From positions 310,001 through 374,000 of the forward strand of contig NZ_CP172312.1 in NCBI RefSeq assembly GCF_047946665.1: DNA of 64,000 bases, given 5' to 3'. Origin of the DNA: Allohahella sp002354735. GTDB lineage: Bacteria; Pseudomonadota; Gammaproteobacteria; Pseudomonadales; Oleiphilaceae. Position numbers and translations under genes: made by a program. The stretch's first letter is position 1. Each line of letters starts with the position of its first letter. Under the pieces are notes generated by a model. The model was not told where the DNA came from. It made no database searches and was given only the letters and a program-made list of their open reading frames with translations. Below, in pieces: positions 44,965 through 54,080 of this stretch.

Positions 44965-45023
44965 TGCTGGCACAGGTTCAGCAATAGTCAATCACCAGCG
45001 CCGCATTGAAGCGATTATTGACA

Positions 45024-47408
45024 TCAGTTGACCGGAAGTACACGTTCAAGAAAGCCATAAACAAGACCTATTCGATCGCCATAGCGCATACGCAGGATGA
45101 GCAGCGTCTCGTCAGCGCTCACAAAGCCTTCCAGTTTAACCGGCTCTGCACCACCAGTAGGATCAGGAAATGTCATGGCGACAGCGTTGCCCACCGGTCC
45201 TGCGGCCAGAGGAGAGGCTGTCGCAGTCACTGTGCCGAGTGTGCGACCCGAGAAGGGCCGTACTTCCACCGTGCCTGCAACCTGCTCGGCGAATCGCTCT
45301 ACGAGTGTCAGCGTCGGTGTGAGGTCTGCGCTAAAGCTCAGGATACTGTCGTCAAACGAGCTCAAGCGATTGACGGCTGGCAGGAATCCCAATGTGTGAC
45401 CGGCAAGCCGGTAGCGCTTATTGGCTAGCTCAGGCTGCTCTGTAGTTAATCTCACCGCGTGCCCGATGCCACGGCCACGCACCGGAAATGGGCCTGTGCC
45501 GATATCGCCGCCGAACTCTGCGGTCGCCTGATCATCCATCGAGAAGGTCAGTATGTTTCCGGCGGCGTCACTGAAACCACGTAGATTGCCGACACGCAGG
45601 CGGCCACGAGGAATATCTTCCTGTCGTTGCACATTGTCCAGGCCTGTCACCAGCTGCCTGTTAAAAAGCAACGCAGCATCGAGGGTGGCGGGCGACTCGC
45701 CAATGATGGCGGGCGGCACAGGTGTGTCGCCAGAGAGCAGCGCTGATCGCAGGGTGTAGAAGATCGGATGTCCGCCAAGATTGTCCGCTGCACTGGCATC
45801 AGGTCGCGAAACCGATACGCTGTTGCCTGCAGCATTGAAACGCCATAGCTCGATTGAACTAAACAGGCTTACGGCTGGGTCGACCCCAAACAGCTCACTG
45901 ATCGAGACAAAACCGAAACGCGCCTCGGCGACCCGCTCAAGACTGAAGTCCCTTCGCTCGACATTTTCATTGCCGAAGGTGGTGCGCTTGGAGTGGAAAT
46001 TCCATGTCACGGCATGCACATTCTCGAGCGTCTGTGCCCGCTGCAGTCCCGAGCCGCTCTGATCCACAAGCTCAACAAACTCGGCGTTCTGGAAGAAGGC
46101 CGAAGCTAGTGAGTCGCTGAAGCTTTCGCCACGCTCGTCACCCCCACTCGTATTACCTCGAAGTGAATACAGCAGGGCTGAGTACGGCTCCGACACGTAG
46201 CCGGTCGGTGCGGCGGACTGCTCGCCGACCACATCCTGCACTTCGAGTTGTGTGAGCTCGAAGTTCGCGTCACGTCGCAGTACGGTTGGAATACCGCGCG
46301 CCAGGAAGTTGATTTCACTCTGTGATTCCGGGTCAACCGGTAGCGTGTATTGGCCGTCGGCTCGACGGGTATTGCTCAGGCGACTAAATGGTATGGTCTC
46401 AGTAATCCGGCTCACGATGGCCGGTGTATAGGTCAGCTGTGGATAAGCCAGTTGAGCTTCGGCTGTTGTGCTGCTTACAGCGACGATCGTATCGAGCGTG
46501 TTGGCGAACACTGCAGAGGGGCTTGCGGTTCCCGGCATTCCCTGGCCCAGACTCATGGTAAAGCTGGCCGAATGATAGGTACCCGCCCGGTCGAGTAACT
46601 TTTGGTTGGTATCTTCAGCTGAGCTTGGGTTAGGTACCTTGTCAGCGATGATGGTCGTGACCAGCTGATCGACTGTATTGCTGAACACCGGCTGCTGACC
46701 CAGTGCAGCGAGCGAAGCTTCAAGGCCGAGGCTGGCCGACAAGCCCAGGTCAAACTCCTCGGTCGTAGCGAATAGCGCTCGCCAGTAGCGCAGAATAGTG
46801 TCGTCCTGAATCTGGCAGTTGTCGTCGCGAGTAGGACACGGGATCAGAGCGTTCAGACGTGTGCTGTTTCCGTTGATGGCGGCGAGGAAATCGCGCATTG
46901 CATATTCAGTTTTTGGCGAGATTTCGACGTTGCGATCTGAGCTGGGCAGGCCACGGCGTAGCACCGTGCCATCACTCAATGTGGCTTCGAACCAGAGGTC
47001 CAGGCGAGTTGGGATGGCCTTTTCAAAGGCCACGGTGTAGCGGCCATTGTCACCGAGGGCAACCTGATAGTCCGATTCGGCCACGGCAAAACCGTCGAAT
47101 GATTCGCCGCTCGCCATGAACTGCCGCACCTTGATGTCTGCGCTCAGCAGATTGCCTTCATTGTCGATCACGCTGACGAAGATGTTTTCGGCCCTCGCTG
47201 GCTGGTCAGGGCAGGGTACCTGCTCGAAATCCTCAGTGCAGCTTGGCGGTGGCAGCTGACCCTGATCCCGAATTCTGTCCGTTGACGTCGTGCCATCGCA
47301 GGCAGCCAGTATGAACATCGTCATAACTGGAACAAGGCCCGCCCTGGATCGTTGGATCAGAGCGGAGAGGGTCGAGGCGATGCTGGAGGGCGCAAAGGTC
47401 TGGGTCAT
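45024..47408 (-). CDS. Large uncharacterised lipoprotein
   Basis: A 794-residue predicted lipoprotein (lipobox LAAC, Cys37), rich in Thr/Ser and beta structure. After the Cys come a Pro/Cys-rich linker and a region (about 75-150) resembling carboxypeptidase-regulatory-like beta sandwiches, then several regions with no recognised domain. I do not recognise the family. It is last in a minus-strand run with the YfaZ-like, DUF3187 and antiporter genes. A surface or periplasmic role is inferred from the anchor only. Confidence 0.8.
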   Translation of the reverse strand: MTQTFAPSSIASTLSALIQRSRAGLVPVMTMFILAACDGTTSTDRIRDQGQLPPPSCTEDFEQVPCPDQPARAENIFVSVIDNEGNLLSADIKVRQFMASGESFDGFAVAESDYQVALGDNGRYTVAFEKAIPTRLDLWFEATLSDGTVLRRGLPSSDRNVEISPKTEYAMRDFLAAINGNSTRLNALIPCPTRDDNCQIQDDTILRYWRALFATTEEFDLGLSASLGLEASLAALGQQPVFSNTVDQLVTTIIADKVPNPSSAEDTNQKLLDRAGTYHSASFTMSLGQGMPGTASPSAVFANTLDTIVAVSSTTAEAQLAYPQLTYTPAIVSRITETIPFSRLSNTRRADGQYTLPVDPESQSEINFLARGIPTVLRRDANFELTQLEVQDVVGEQSAAPTGYVSEPYSALLYSLRGNTSGGDERGESFSDSLASAFFQNAEFVELVDQSGSGLQRAQTLENVHAVTWNFHSKRTTFGNENVERRDFSLERVAEARFGFVSISELFGVDPAVSLFSSIELWRFNAAGNSVSVSRPDASAADNLGGHPIFYTLRSALLSGDTPVPPAIIGESPATLDAALLFNRQLVTGLDNVQRQEDIPRGRLRVGNLRGFSDAAGNILTFSMDDQATAEFGGDIGTGPFPVRGRGIGHAVRLTTEQPELANKRYRLAGHTLGFLPAVNRLSSFDDSILSFSADLTPTLTLVERFAEQVAGTVEVRPFSGRTLGTVTATASPLAAGPVGNAVAMTFPDPTGGAEPVKLEGFVSADETLLILRMRYGDRIGLVYGFLERVLPVN

Positions 47409-47487
47409 GGTTCTGTCTACGTTGTAAGCGGTGCAATCGGGTTTCGGCAGTGTGCCACAAGCGCCGGCGCGATACCGGATTCAGCCC

Positions 47488-48093
47488 TCAAAACTGCAGT
47501 CTGAACCCCAGATGGAAACTTTCTTCCAGTGATACATCAGAGCCTTCCTCAGCTTTGGCGTGCAAGTGCCTATAGCCGAGATAAACGTCGGCCGCCCGGA
47601 TGATGCGGTAGGTGACCTTGGTATCGAAGCGCCAGAAGCGCTTGGCATCGCCAAAAGCGGTGATCGAAGGCGCGACGAAAGCCGCTGCGGTGTACCCGAG
47701 GCCCGGAACCTGGGGAATGTTGAACTGAAGAAAGCCACCAATCGGCAAGGCGCTACCTTCGAGGCCATCACCGTCAAAGATATTCGCCTGGCCGCCTATT
47801 CCGACCGTAGTCGGCAGATTACCAATGGCTGTCTGTCCGAGGGCCAGTAGTTCGAGATCGAAGACCCGGGAGCCACCTTCGCGGTAGACGAAGCCGGCAG
47901 CGCTTCGAAGGCTGCGATCGCCATTGAGATAACGAAGGTCAACGGCTGCGGAATCCTCACTCAGCGCAATATCGAGCTCGGAGGCCGTAGCCGTAGTAGT
48001 CAGGCCCGCTACTAGCACCGAGGAAATGGCTGCCAGGGCAAAGCGCCCCTTTGAAGCGTGGCGGTGGTCCTGAAATTCGGTATTCTTCAACAT
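47488..48093 (-). CDS. YfaZ-like outer-membrane protein
   Basis: A 201-residue predicted small outer-membrane beta-barrel. ATG 48093 gives a signal peptide (FALAAISSVLVAGLTTTATAS) and the protein ends HLGFRLQF, a typical barrel C-terminus. The alternation of short strands and glycine-rich turns resembles the YfaZ family. A longer TTG start at 48142-48144 is possible but reads through a pentamer repeat. Function unknown. Confidence 0.75.
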   Translation of the reverse strand: MLKNTEFQDHRHASKGRFALAAISSVLVAGLTTTATASELDIALSEDSAAVDLRYLNGDRSLRSAAGFVYREGGSRVFDLELLALGQTAIGNLPTTVGIGGQANIFDGDGLEGSALPIGGFLQFNIPQVPGLGYTAAAFVAPSITAFGDAKRFWRFDTKVTYRIIRAADVYLGYRHLHAKAEEGSDVSLEESFHLGFRLQF

Positions 48094-48109
48094 AAGCCTG
48101 CTGTCTCTT

Positions 48110-48134
48110 TCGTGTCGTGTCGTGTTGTGTCGTG
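48110..48134. repeat. Pentanucleotide tandem repeat upstream of the YfaZ-like gene
   Basis: Five copies of TCGTG (the fourth is TTGTG) lie 16 bp upstream of the ATG at 48093. Pentamer repeats change length by slippage; here a change would shift spacing to the start, or the frame if the TTG at 48144 is used. Confidence 0.85.
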
Positions 48135-48140
48135 AATAGC

Positions 48141-49160
48141 TCAAGCGTCAGCGCCAGACCATAGCAGACTGACGAAGACGACGAAGTCAGGTGATATACG
48201 GGTTCTCAAGTCTTCTACGAAGCCTGCCTGCAGGGCCAACTGCCTGCTGAGATAGCCGGTGCCTGAGACTGAGAACTGTGTGGCACTGGCATAGAGTGGC
48301 TCGAGCTCACTGCGAAACTGTTTGCTGTGGTAGTCGAGTTGTGCCTGGACTTTCCATTCGCCTGGCTGTCCGTAGAGCACGCCGGCCCGCAGATTACCTA
48401 CCCAATGTAGCTGATCGATAATCTTGCCCGATTCGGCTCCAAAGCGGTTGAGTCCGATGTAATTCAGTCCGCCGCCATAGTACACGGCTGCGTGCCCGCT
48501 ACCGACCTTTGTGCCAGCGCTGCTCGACACGCCAAGTCCTACATCAATCTCATCGTTGCCAGTGAAGCTGTCAGCATCGCCAGTCGGCAGTTCAACCTGC
48601 ATCTGTACGGCCAATGGCCATGCCTCACTACCAAGCTCGTAACGCGCACCAATTCTTAGATCGCCAATGCCTGAATCAGGGCTGGTGTTGTCTATGAGTA
48701 GTTGATTATCCCTGGCGTACTGATAGCGGAAGGCATCGCTGTTGCGGTCTGAACGGCCGCCTTCAGGCAGGCCAAACCAATCGTGCCAATTTACGATGAA
48801 GTCGTCCATTACGCCTTCGCCATGATGGTAGTAACCAATACTACCAAACAGTTCGGCCTGTCCTGGCAGGGCCGTCGCCAAGGGATAGCGGATGGCGAGT
48901 CTTGTCAGGTTCAGTTCGCCGTCGAATACGACGCCTTCGGTGGCCTTGCGGTCAAACACATACTGATTCGAAAGGCTGTGCTGAACCGATGCCGAGACTT
49001 CATTCACCACATGAGGTTGCAGCTCCACAAGACCAAAGCCGAGCGCCTGCGGCGACAGATTGTCGATATCAAGCGCTGTCACAAGCCGCTCATCTGCATG
49101 TGTGGTATGGCAGAGGGTGAGCAGGGTAAACAGGCTCAGCATCTTGCAAGGGGGCTGCAT
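48141..49160 (-). CDS. DUF3187 family outer-membrane protein
   Basis: A 339-residue predicted outer-membrane protein with signal peptide MQPPCKMLSLFTLLTLCHTT and a barrel-like body (YPLATALPGQAELFGSIGYY, VQMQVELPTGDAD, GGGLNYIGLNRFG). It fits DUF3187, a family of unknown function in gammaproteobacteria. ATG 49160 overlaps the antiporter stop by one base (TGATG), so it is the second gene of that operon. Confidence 0.8.
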   Translation of the reverse strand: MQPPCKMLSLFTLLTLCHTTHADERLVTALDIDNLSPQALGFGLVELQPHVVNEVSASVQHSLSNQYVFDRKATEGVVFDGELNLTRLAIRYPLATALPGQAELFGSIGYYHHGEGVMDDFIVNWHDWFGLPEGGRSDRNSDAFRYQYARDNQLLIDNTSPDSGIGDLRIGARYELGSEAWPLAVQMQVELPTGDADSFTGNDEIDVGLGVSSSAGTKVGSGHAAVYYGGGLNYIGLNRFGAESGKIIDQLHWVGNLRAGVLYGQPGEWKVQAQLDYHSKQFRSELEPLYASATQFSVSGTGYLSRQLALQAGFVEDLRTRISPDFVVFVSLLWSGADA

Positions 49161-50971
49161 CAGGCTTCCGCGTCCAGCAGGGTAATGATGATGTGGCCTG
49201 GCTTGGGTTGCAGCGAACGCTTGCTGCTCGCCAGGACGAGTTCCCGCTGTTCGGTGATGACGCACAGCAGCAGAGGGTCACGGCTCTCGTTCTGGGCTTT
49301 GAACTGCTCATACGTGAAATCGTTTGATAACTGCGTGCGTTTGACGATAGCGCCACCGTTCATTCGAGTCATGAGGTAGTTGTAGGTGGCGTTGCTGCGA
49401 AACAGCGGAATACCTGAAAGATCGTCCGGGACGCTTTGTTGCGGCTTCTCCTTGTCTTCGAGTTCGCCCAGCTGATAGACCTCGGCAATGCCGAACACGT
49501 CTGAAAACCGTATGCAGGCCAGCGAGTTGAGCTCAAGGTTCGGTGTCAGGGCCATGAAGCGTCCGATGCCGGTATAGCTGACGCTGTCGGTCGCGTGCTC
49601 CGAAAGCACGTTGCCCAGATAGGTGGGGATACCTTCCATGCGGGCTTCCTTGATGTTCGCCCAGCGAGCGTCGATGAGCAGTACGCCGAAATTGTCTTTC
49701 TGCAGTGTCTTCGCAAAGGCCCGTGAGAAGGTGTTGGAACCGAGGATGATAGCGCCCTGAGGCTCATCGTCGCCCAGGTCCAGCTTTTTGGCCAGCGGAC
49801 GGGCTGCCAGGCCGTAGATCAGTATCGAGCCGATGATGATGAAGAACATGTTTGGTGCCAGAGCATCCGCACCAGGGTAATCCATGGCCTGGAGTCGCAC
49901 AGCAAACAGTGAGGCCACGGCCGCGGCCACAATCCCCCTAGGTGCCATGGCCGCGATAAACACGCGCTCGCCGAGGGTAAGGGGGCTGCCTATGGTCGAC
50001 AGGGCTACAGCAACAGGGCGGACCACGAGAATCAGCAGGCCGAGGAAGATGAAGCTGCCGATGTGAATCTGTTGCAGATCAGCGACTTGAAGCCTGGCGG
50101 CCAATATGATGAATAGCGCAGAGAGCAGAAGGACTCTGAGATCTTCCTTGAAACCAACCAGGTTGCGGATCGACACCAGCTTCTGGTTGCCAAGGTAGAT
50201 ACCCATGATGGTCACGCTGAACAGCCCGCTCTCATGCTGGATCAGGTTCGATACGGTAAACAGCACCAGCACCGCAGTCAGCGTGAAGGTATTCGATAGG
50301 AACTCCGGAACCCAGTGATGCCGCAGGGCCAGCGTCATCAGCATGCCCATGCCCAGGCCAAGTAGGCCGCCAACCACCAGTGTAAGACCGAAGCCCTGAA
50401 GGAAAACGGTAGTCGCTGAACCAAGATTCGCCGTAATCACTACTTCAAAGACCAGTACCGCGAGCAGGGCACCCACGGGGTCATTGAGAATGCCTTCCCA
50501 TTTCAGCACTGAATTGACATGCCCCTTGGGGCGAACCAGCATCAACAGCGGCAAGACCACGGTGGGGCCAGTGACAGTGAGAATGGAGCCTAACAGGGCG
50601 GCCAGCATCCAGGGCAGGTCGAGCGCATATTTCGCGAATACAGTGCTCAGCACCCAGGTGGCCAGTATGCCAACGCTGATCAGGCGCTGGACTACCACTG
50701 AGGTGGCTTTCAGTTCGCGAATCTTGAGGCTGAGACCGCCTTCGAAAAGGATGATGGCCACGGCGAAAGAGACTGCCGGAAAGAGCGCGTCACCAAACAG
50801 TGCATCAGGATCGAGTAAGCCTGTGACCGGACCGAGTGCAATACCGCTTAGCAGCAGTAAAAGAATGGACGGGAGCTTGAGCTTCCAGGCCAGAAACTGT
50901 GAGCCGACCCCGAAGAAGAGAATCGCGGCCAGCGAAATAACAACAGATTCATTCAAAAAAGCAGTCTCCAT
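49160..50971 (-). CDS. Cation/proton antiporter of the CPA1 (NhaP) type with TrkA-like tail
   Basis: A 603-residue transporter: about 12 membrane spans (residues 1-390) with the ILLLLLSGIALGP, VAIILFEGGLSL and LTVTGPTVVLPLL motifs and GILNDPVGALLAVLVFE, typical of NhaP/CPA1 exchangers, followed by a cytoplasmic domain (about 395-600) with a TrkA-N-like start (GAIILGSNTFSRAFAKTLQKD) that lacks the usual GxGxxG glycine pattern. It exchanges Na+ or K+ for H+. First gene of a run continuing with DUF3187. Confidence 0.9.
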   Translation of the reverse strand: METAFLNESVVISLAAILFFGVGSQFLAWKLKLPSILLLLLSGIALGPVTGLLDPDALFGDALFPAVSFAVAIILFEGGLSLKIRELKATSVVVQRLISVGILATWVLSTVFAKYALDLPWMLAALLGSILTVTGPTVVLPLLMLVRPKGHVNSVLKWEGILNDPVGALLAVLVFEVVITANLGSATTVFLQGFGLTLVVGGLLGLGMGMLMTLALRHHWVPEFLSNTFTLTAVLVLFTVSNLIQHESGLFSVTIMGIYLGNQKLVSIRNLVGFKEDLRVLLLSALFIILAARLQVADLQQIHIGSFIFLGLLILVVRPVAVALSTIGSPLTLGERVFIAAMAPRGIVAAAVASLFAVRLQAMDYPGADALAPNMFFIIIGSILIYGLAARPLAKKLDLGDDEPQGAIILGSNTFSRAFAKTLQKDNFGVLLIDARWANIKEARMEGIPTYLGNVLSEHATDSVSYTGIGRFMALTPNLELNSLACIRFSDVFGIAEVYQLGELEDKEKPQQSVPDDLSGIPLFRSNATYNYLMTRMNGGAIVKRTQLSNDFTYEQFKAQNESRDPLLLCVITEQRELVLASSKRSLQPKPGHIIITLLDAEA

Positions 50972-51073
50972 AACTTGCGTGCAGGCAGTTCGAGGATCTA
51001 CCTTTACTGGTAGAGCTTCGCATGCAATAACAAGAGTTTAAACAACAGCATCACAACAGCCGAGGAAGCAGCC

Positions 51074-51565
51074 GTGGCAGTCCTTGAAAGCAGAAACACT
51101 ACACATAAAGATGCATTGAGGCAATTTATCCGCCATCCAACGGACATACCGATCGAACTCGAGCGCAGTCAGGGCAATATGGCCCTTTCGAGCCACCATC
51201 ATGCCCCCACCTTACCCATGAACAATGTGAGCCGGGGTGGCGTCAGTTGCATCACAACCCAGAGCTATACGCCAAATGATATCGTGCAGGTGAGAATTCC
51301 CTTCGTGATTCCGGAATTCAGCTGTTCGGCGCAGGTCGTCTGGTGCCGACAGTTCACGGCAGACCTCTATGAAGTAGGGCTCTCGTTCCTGAAGAGTGAA
51401 GATGCCTTTGCCGCTAGAATGGTGGAGCAGATCTGTCACATCGAGCAGTACAAGCGGCAGACCTATGCGAAAGAGGGCCGCCTGCTCACTGGCGAGGAAG
51501 CCGCCTCGGAGTGGATCGACAGCTATGCAGGCTCATTTCCGCCTGTGGAGGGTTTTCACTCCTGA
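51074..51565 (+). CDS. PilZ domain protein
   Basis: A 163-residue protein with the c-di-GMP binding motifs of PilZ: RxxxR (R16-x-x-x-R20 in RQFIRHP) and NxSxxG (N51, S53, G56). It likely responds to c-di-GMP; the effector partner is unknown. GTG at 51074 sits 7 nt after GAGGA. The next gene on the plus strand is far away; its 3' end overlaps trmO by 10 bp in a convergent way. Confidence 0.9.
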   Translation: MAVLESRNTTHKDALRQFIRHPTDIPIELERSQGNMALSSHHHAPTLPMNNVSRGGVSCITTQSYTPNDIVQVRIPFVIPEFSCSAQVVWCRQFTADLYEVGLSFLKSEDAFAARMVEQICHIEQYKRQTYAKEGRLLTGEEAASEWIDSYAGSFPPVEGFHS

Positions 51566-52287
51566 TCCTGGGTTAACTGGCGCACTGAATGTATCAATAC
51601 GCTGCCGTCGGCCTCCACGGCCCAGCTGACGTCGTAGTCGCCAAACCGAATTGTATAATACCTGCCAGAATGTCCTTCTGTGGCCCGCTCGGCGTGATAG
51701 GCCGGCCTGGGGTCCAGCTCAAGTACCACTTTCACCTGATTCAGATACTCTGGATGTCCTTGTTCGATCTTCTCGAATTCCTTGCTCAGACCTGCCGCCA
51801 GCTTCACGACCAGTCGCTGCGGTGAAGCATCGGCCCAGCTCAACTCGGCTTCAGGAATAGCGTCGGCGTAGGGCAGGTAGGGTTTGATATCGAATACAGG
51901 GCTGCCATTTACCAGATCGAGTCCTTCCACTGTCAGACGCATGCGACCCGCCTCGCTGTGGATGCCCAGCAGCTTGACCGCGGATAGCGAAAGACCGTTC
52001 GGCCGGAACGAAGAGCGTGTCGCAAACACACCCATCTTTCTATTCCCGCCCAGGCGTGGCGGACGTACCGACAATGAGGGCTTGCCATCTGCCGCCGAGG
52101 CAAGATGAAAGCGCCCTATAATCCAGAGGTGGCTGGCTTCCTCCAGGCCAACGAAGGCCTCCGGTCGAGAGAACGCCGGTTCGAATACGATGTCGACTGG
52201 TACGGCCGCGAGTCCGGCCTGCCGCGGCACACCGAACTTCTGTGACAGCGGTGAATGGACCCAGGCAATAGGCGTAAGTTCAAACAC
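51556..52287 (-). CDS. trmO: tRNA (adenine(37)-N6)-methyltransferase TrmO
   Basis: A 243-residue TsaA/TrmO family enzyme that completes N6-methylation of t6A at A37 of some tRNAs. The segments FGVPRQAGLAAV, FATRSSFRPNGLSLSAVKLL and DLVNGSPVFDIKPYLPYAD match the family. It starts 2 bp after the barrel-protein gene, as the last gene of the pilB-to-trmO run, and its end overlaps the PilZ gene by 10 bp. Confidence 0.93.
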   Translation of the reverse strand: MFELTPIAWVHSPLSQKFGVPRQAGLAAVPVDIVFEPAFSRPEAFVGLEEASHLWIIGRFHLASAADGKPSLSVRPPRLGGNRKMGVFATRSSFRPNGLSLSAVKLLGIHSEAGRMRLTVEGLDLVNGSPVFDIKPYLPYADAIPEAELSWADASPQRLVVKLAAGLSKEFEKIEQGHPEYLNQVKVVLELDPRPAYHAERATEGHSGRYYTIRFGDYDVSWAVEADGSVLIHSVRQLTQDQE

Positions 52288-52289
52288 AG

Positions 52290-53420
52290 CTATTCCGAAA
52301 ACAACATTTCGAAACCAATGGTCAAGCTGGGTGTCGGCTTGAAATCAGTGTCTTCCGACACGGTGATGACACGGTAGTTCTCTGGCGAGGTCACCAACGA
52401 ACCCTGACCGGTATCAGTGCGAATTGGCACCAGATACTCTTTCACCTCGGCCCGGGAGAAGGTGAGTGCAGGCGTGACCTCGAGGAACAGCCAATCCGAG
52501 TACACCGATTTTCGATAGGTCGTACTGATAAAATATTCGGTAGTCCTCGGCTGCGGCTGGTTTTCACCGACCCAGCCGACCTGATAGCGCGTGGCGCTCC
52601 TGAAATCCAGCTGGTGGAACAGCGTGGCAGACTGCGAGAAGTCCCAGGTGTCGTCGTCCTGCTCGAATCGTGCCTGAGTAAGAAATCTCAGAAAAACCAC
52701 CTCAGAGAGATCGCGCTCGAAGAAGAACTGCGTTCGGTGTCCCCAGCCCTTCGAGTGGAAGTAGTAGTAGGCCTGCTCGAAACGGAAAAACCACTCCCGC
52801 TTCAGTGGCCATTCGCGTTCGACTTCGAATCGTACAAAAGGATCGAGCGGCACCCTGAAGCGGATACCGATGTCTGTGTTGAACTGCCAATGCTCCGGCG
52901 CCGAAATGAAACGAAGGAAGCCGGAACTGCTTTCGCGCTCGCGGCTTTGCCGCGCCTGTCTATTACGGCGGTTTTCGAGTTCGAGGAATTCATCCGTTTG
53001 TGATTCAAGAACCAGCTTGAAACGCTCTTTGGTGGAAGGCAGATCGAGCCGGAACTTGAAGTCTGGATCCAGCTCAGGCGCTTCGCCGGCTTCAAAAATG
53101 GAGAACAGGCCGATTCTCAGGAAGCTGTCATTGCTGCGGTCGGCTGCTTCCCGGCCACCGAAGAAGCCATCCACCTTGCGGCCAATCGTGCCGATACGGG
53201 ACGACCAGTTGTTTCGCTGGTTGATGAGCCAGTCCAGCGGCTGTTCCATCATTTCTGGCTCGAGGTCCCTGTCCCTGAAATACGGCTTCAGTTCCTCATA
53301 CATCGCTTCGCCAGCGTCTTCTGCCTGAAGCTTGCCGCTACCGAGGACACCGGCGAACGTGATGAACAAACAAAGGCTATAGACCAGCCAATGACGAGCC
53401 AAGAAGTTGTGCCTGTTCAT
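52290..53420 (-). CDS. Uncharacterised outer-membrane beta-barrel protein
   Basis: A 376-residue predicted barrel protein: signal peptide around YSLCLFITFAGVLGSGKLQA, then a charged helical region (DWLINQRNNWSSRIGTIGRK) and long aromatic, alternating strands (FFRFEQAYYYFHSKGWGHRT). The family is not recognised. ATG 53420 lies inside the end of the HIT gene (44-bp overlap); the next possible start nine codons earlier is deeper still. It is between HIT and trmO in the pil minus-strand run. Confidence 0.75.
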   Translation of the reverse strand: MNRHNFLARHWLVYSLCLFITFAGVLGSGKLQAEDAGEAMYEELKPYFRDRDLEPEMMEQPLDWLINQRNNWSSRIGTIGRKVDGFFGGREAADRSNDSFLRIGLFSIFEAGEAPELDPDFKFRLDLPSTKERFKLVLESQTDEFLELENRRNRQARQSRERESSSGFLRFISAPEHWQFNTDIGIRFRVPLDPFVRFEVEREWPLKREWFFRFEQAYYYFHSKGWGHRTQFFFERDLSEVVFLRFLTQARFEQDDDTWDFSQSATLFHQLDFRSATRYQVGWVGENQPQPRTTEYFISTTYRKSVYSDWLFLEVTPALTFSRAEVKEYLVPIRTDTGQGSLVTSPENYRVITVSEDTDFKPTPSLTIGFEMLFSE

Positions 53421-53838
53421 CAAGTCGCTTGCGACGTGCTTTCGCAATGAAGAGCCCTGGCGCGTGAAGAAAGAGATGGCCGGTTACCTTGAGTAGATCC
53501 CGCTTGTACCTGGGGATAATGTGTATATGCAGGTGCGGAAGATGCTGCTGGGCAACCGTGCCGTTGTTGTTGAGAATATTATAGCCGTCAGGTCGCTGCT
53601 TCGCCTTTAATTGAGTCAGCATTACGGCTGCAGAAAGCTTATGGGTCATACGCGAGAGCGCGTCGAGTTCCTCGAGGGTGAGTTCATCGAAGCGTTCAAC
53701 GTGCCTGGTGGGTACGATCAGGAGATGGCCTGGGCTGATTGGAAAGAGATCCATCATCGCCAGACAGTCCTTGTCCTGGTGAATCACACTGGCGGTTTCA
53801 GTGCCTTTGACGAGTCCGCAGAACCGACAGTCACTCAC
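53377..53838 (-). CDS. HIT family hydrolase
   Basis: A 153-residue HIT-domain nucleotide hydrolase or AMP-lyase with the HxHxH triad (H102, H104, H106 in HLHIHIIPR) and DLFPISPGHLLIVPTRHV. GTG start overlaps the yacG stop by 4 bp (GTGA). The substrate is not known; the HinT/Fhit subgroup is likely. Confidence 0.9.
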   Translation of the reverse strand: MSDCRFCGLVKGTETASVIHQDKDCLAMMDLFPISPGHLLIVPTRHVERFDELTLEELDALSRMTHKLSAAVMLTQLKAKQRPDGYNILNNNGTVAQQHLPHLHIHIIPRYKRDLLKVTGHLFLHAPGLFIAKARRKRLDEQAQLLGSSLAGL

Positions 53839-54080
53839 TGCCAGCGATAGCCAATGGATTGCTGCTTACCATCTTCACTTCCACTCTGCTCGTCGAGTTC
53901 ATCCATGATGTGCTCCAAGTCTTCGGCCGTAGGCGTCACGGGTATCTTGTAGCTTTCTTCAGCCCAGGCGCCGAGATCGATCATCTGGCAGCGCTCACTG
54001 CAAAACGGTCTGTACTCGTTCTCAGGGACATAGTCGACCGGCTTCTGACAGGTCGGGCAATTGACAGTAATTTTCTTCAT
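53835..54080 (-). CDS. yacG: DNA gyrase inhibitor YacG
   Basis: An 81-residue zinc-finger protein with four cysteines at 8, 11, 27 and 31 (CPTC, then CSERC) and the DLGAWAEESYKIP segment, typical of YacG, which binds GyrB in E. coli. ATG overlaps the coaE stop by 4 bp (ATGA). Confidence 0.95.
   Translation of the reverse strand: MKKITVNCPTCQKPVDYVPENEYRPFCSERCQMIDLGAWAEESYKIPVTPTAEDLEHIMDELDEQSGSEDGKQQSIGYRWQ

Noticed and set aside
48110..48134. CRISPR-like repeat
   Set aside because: Units are 5 bp and directly adjacent, with no spacers or cas genes.
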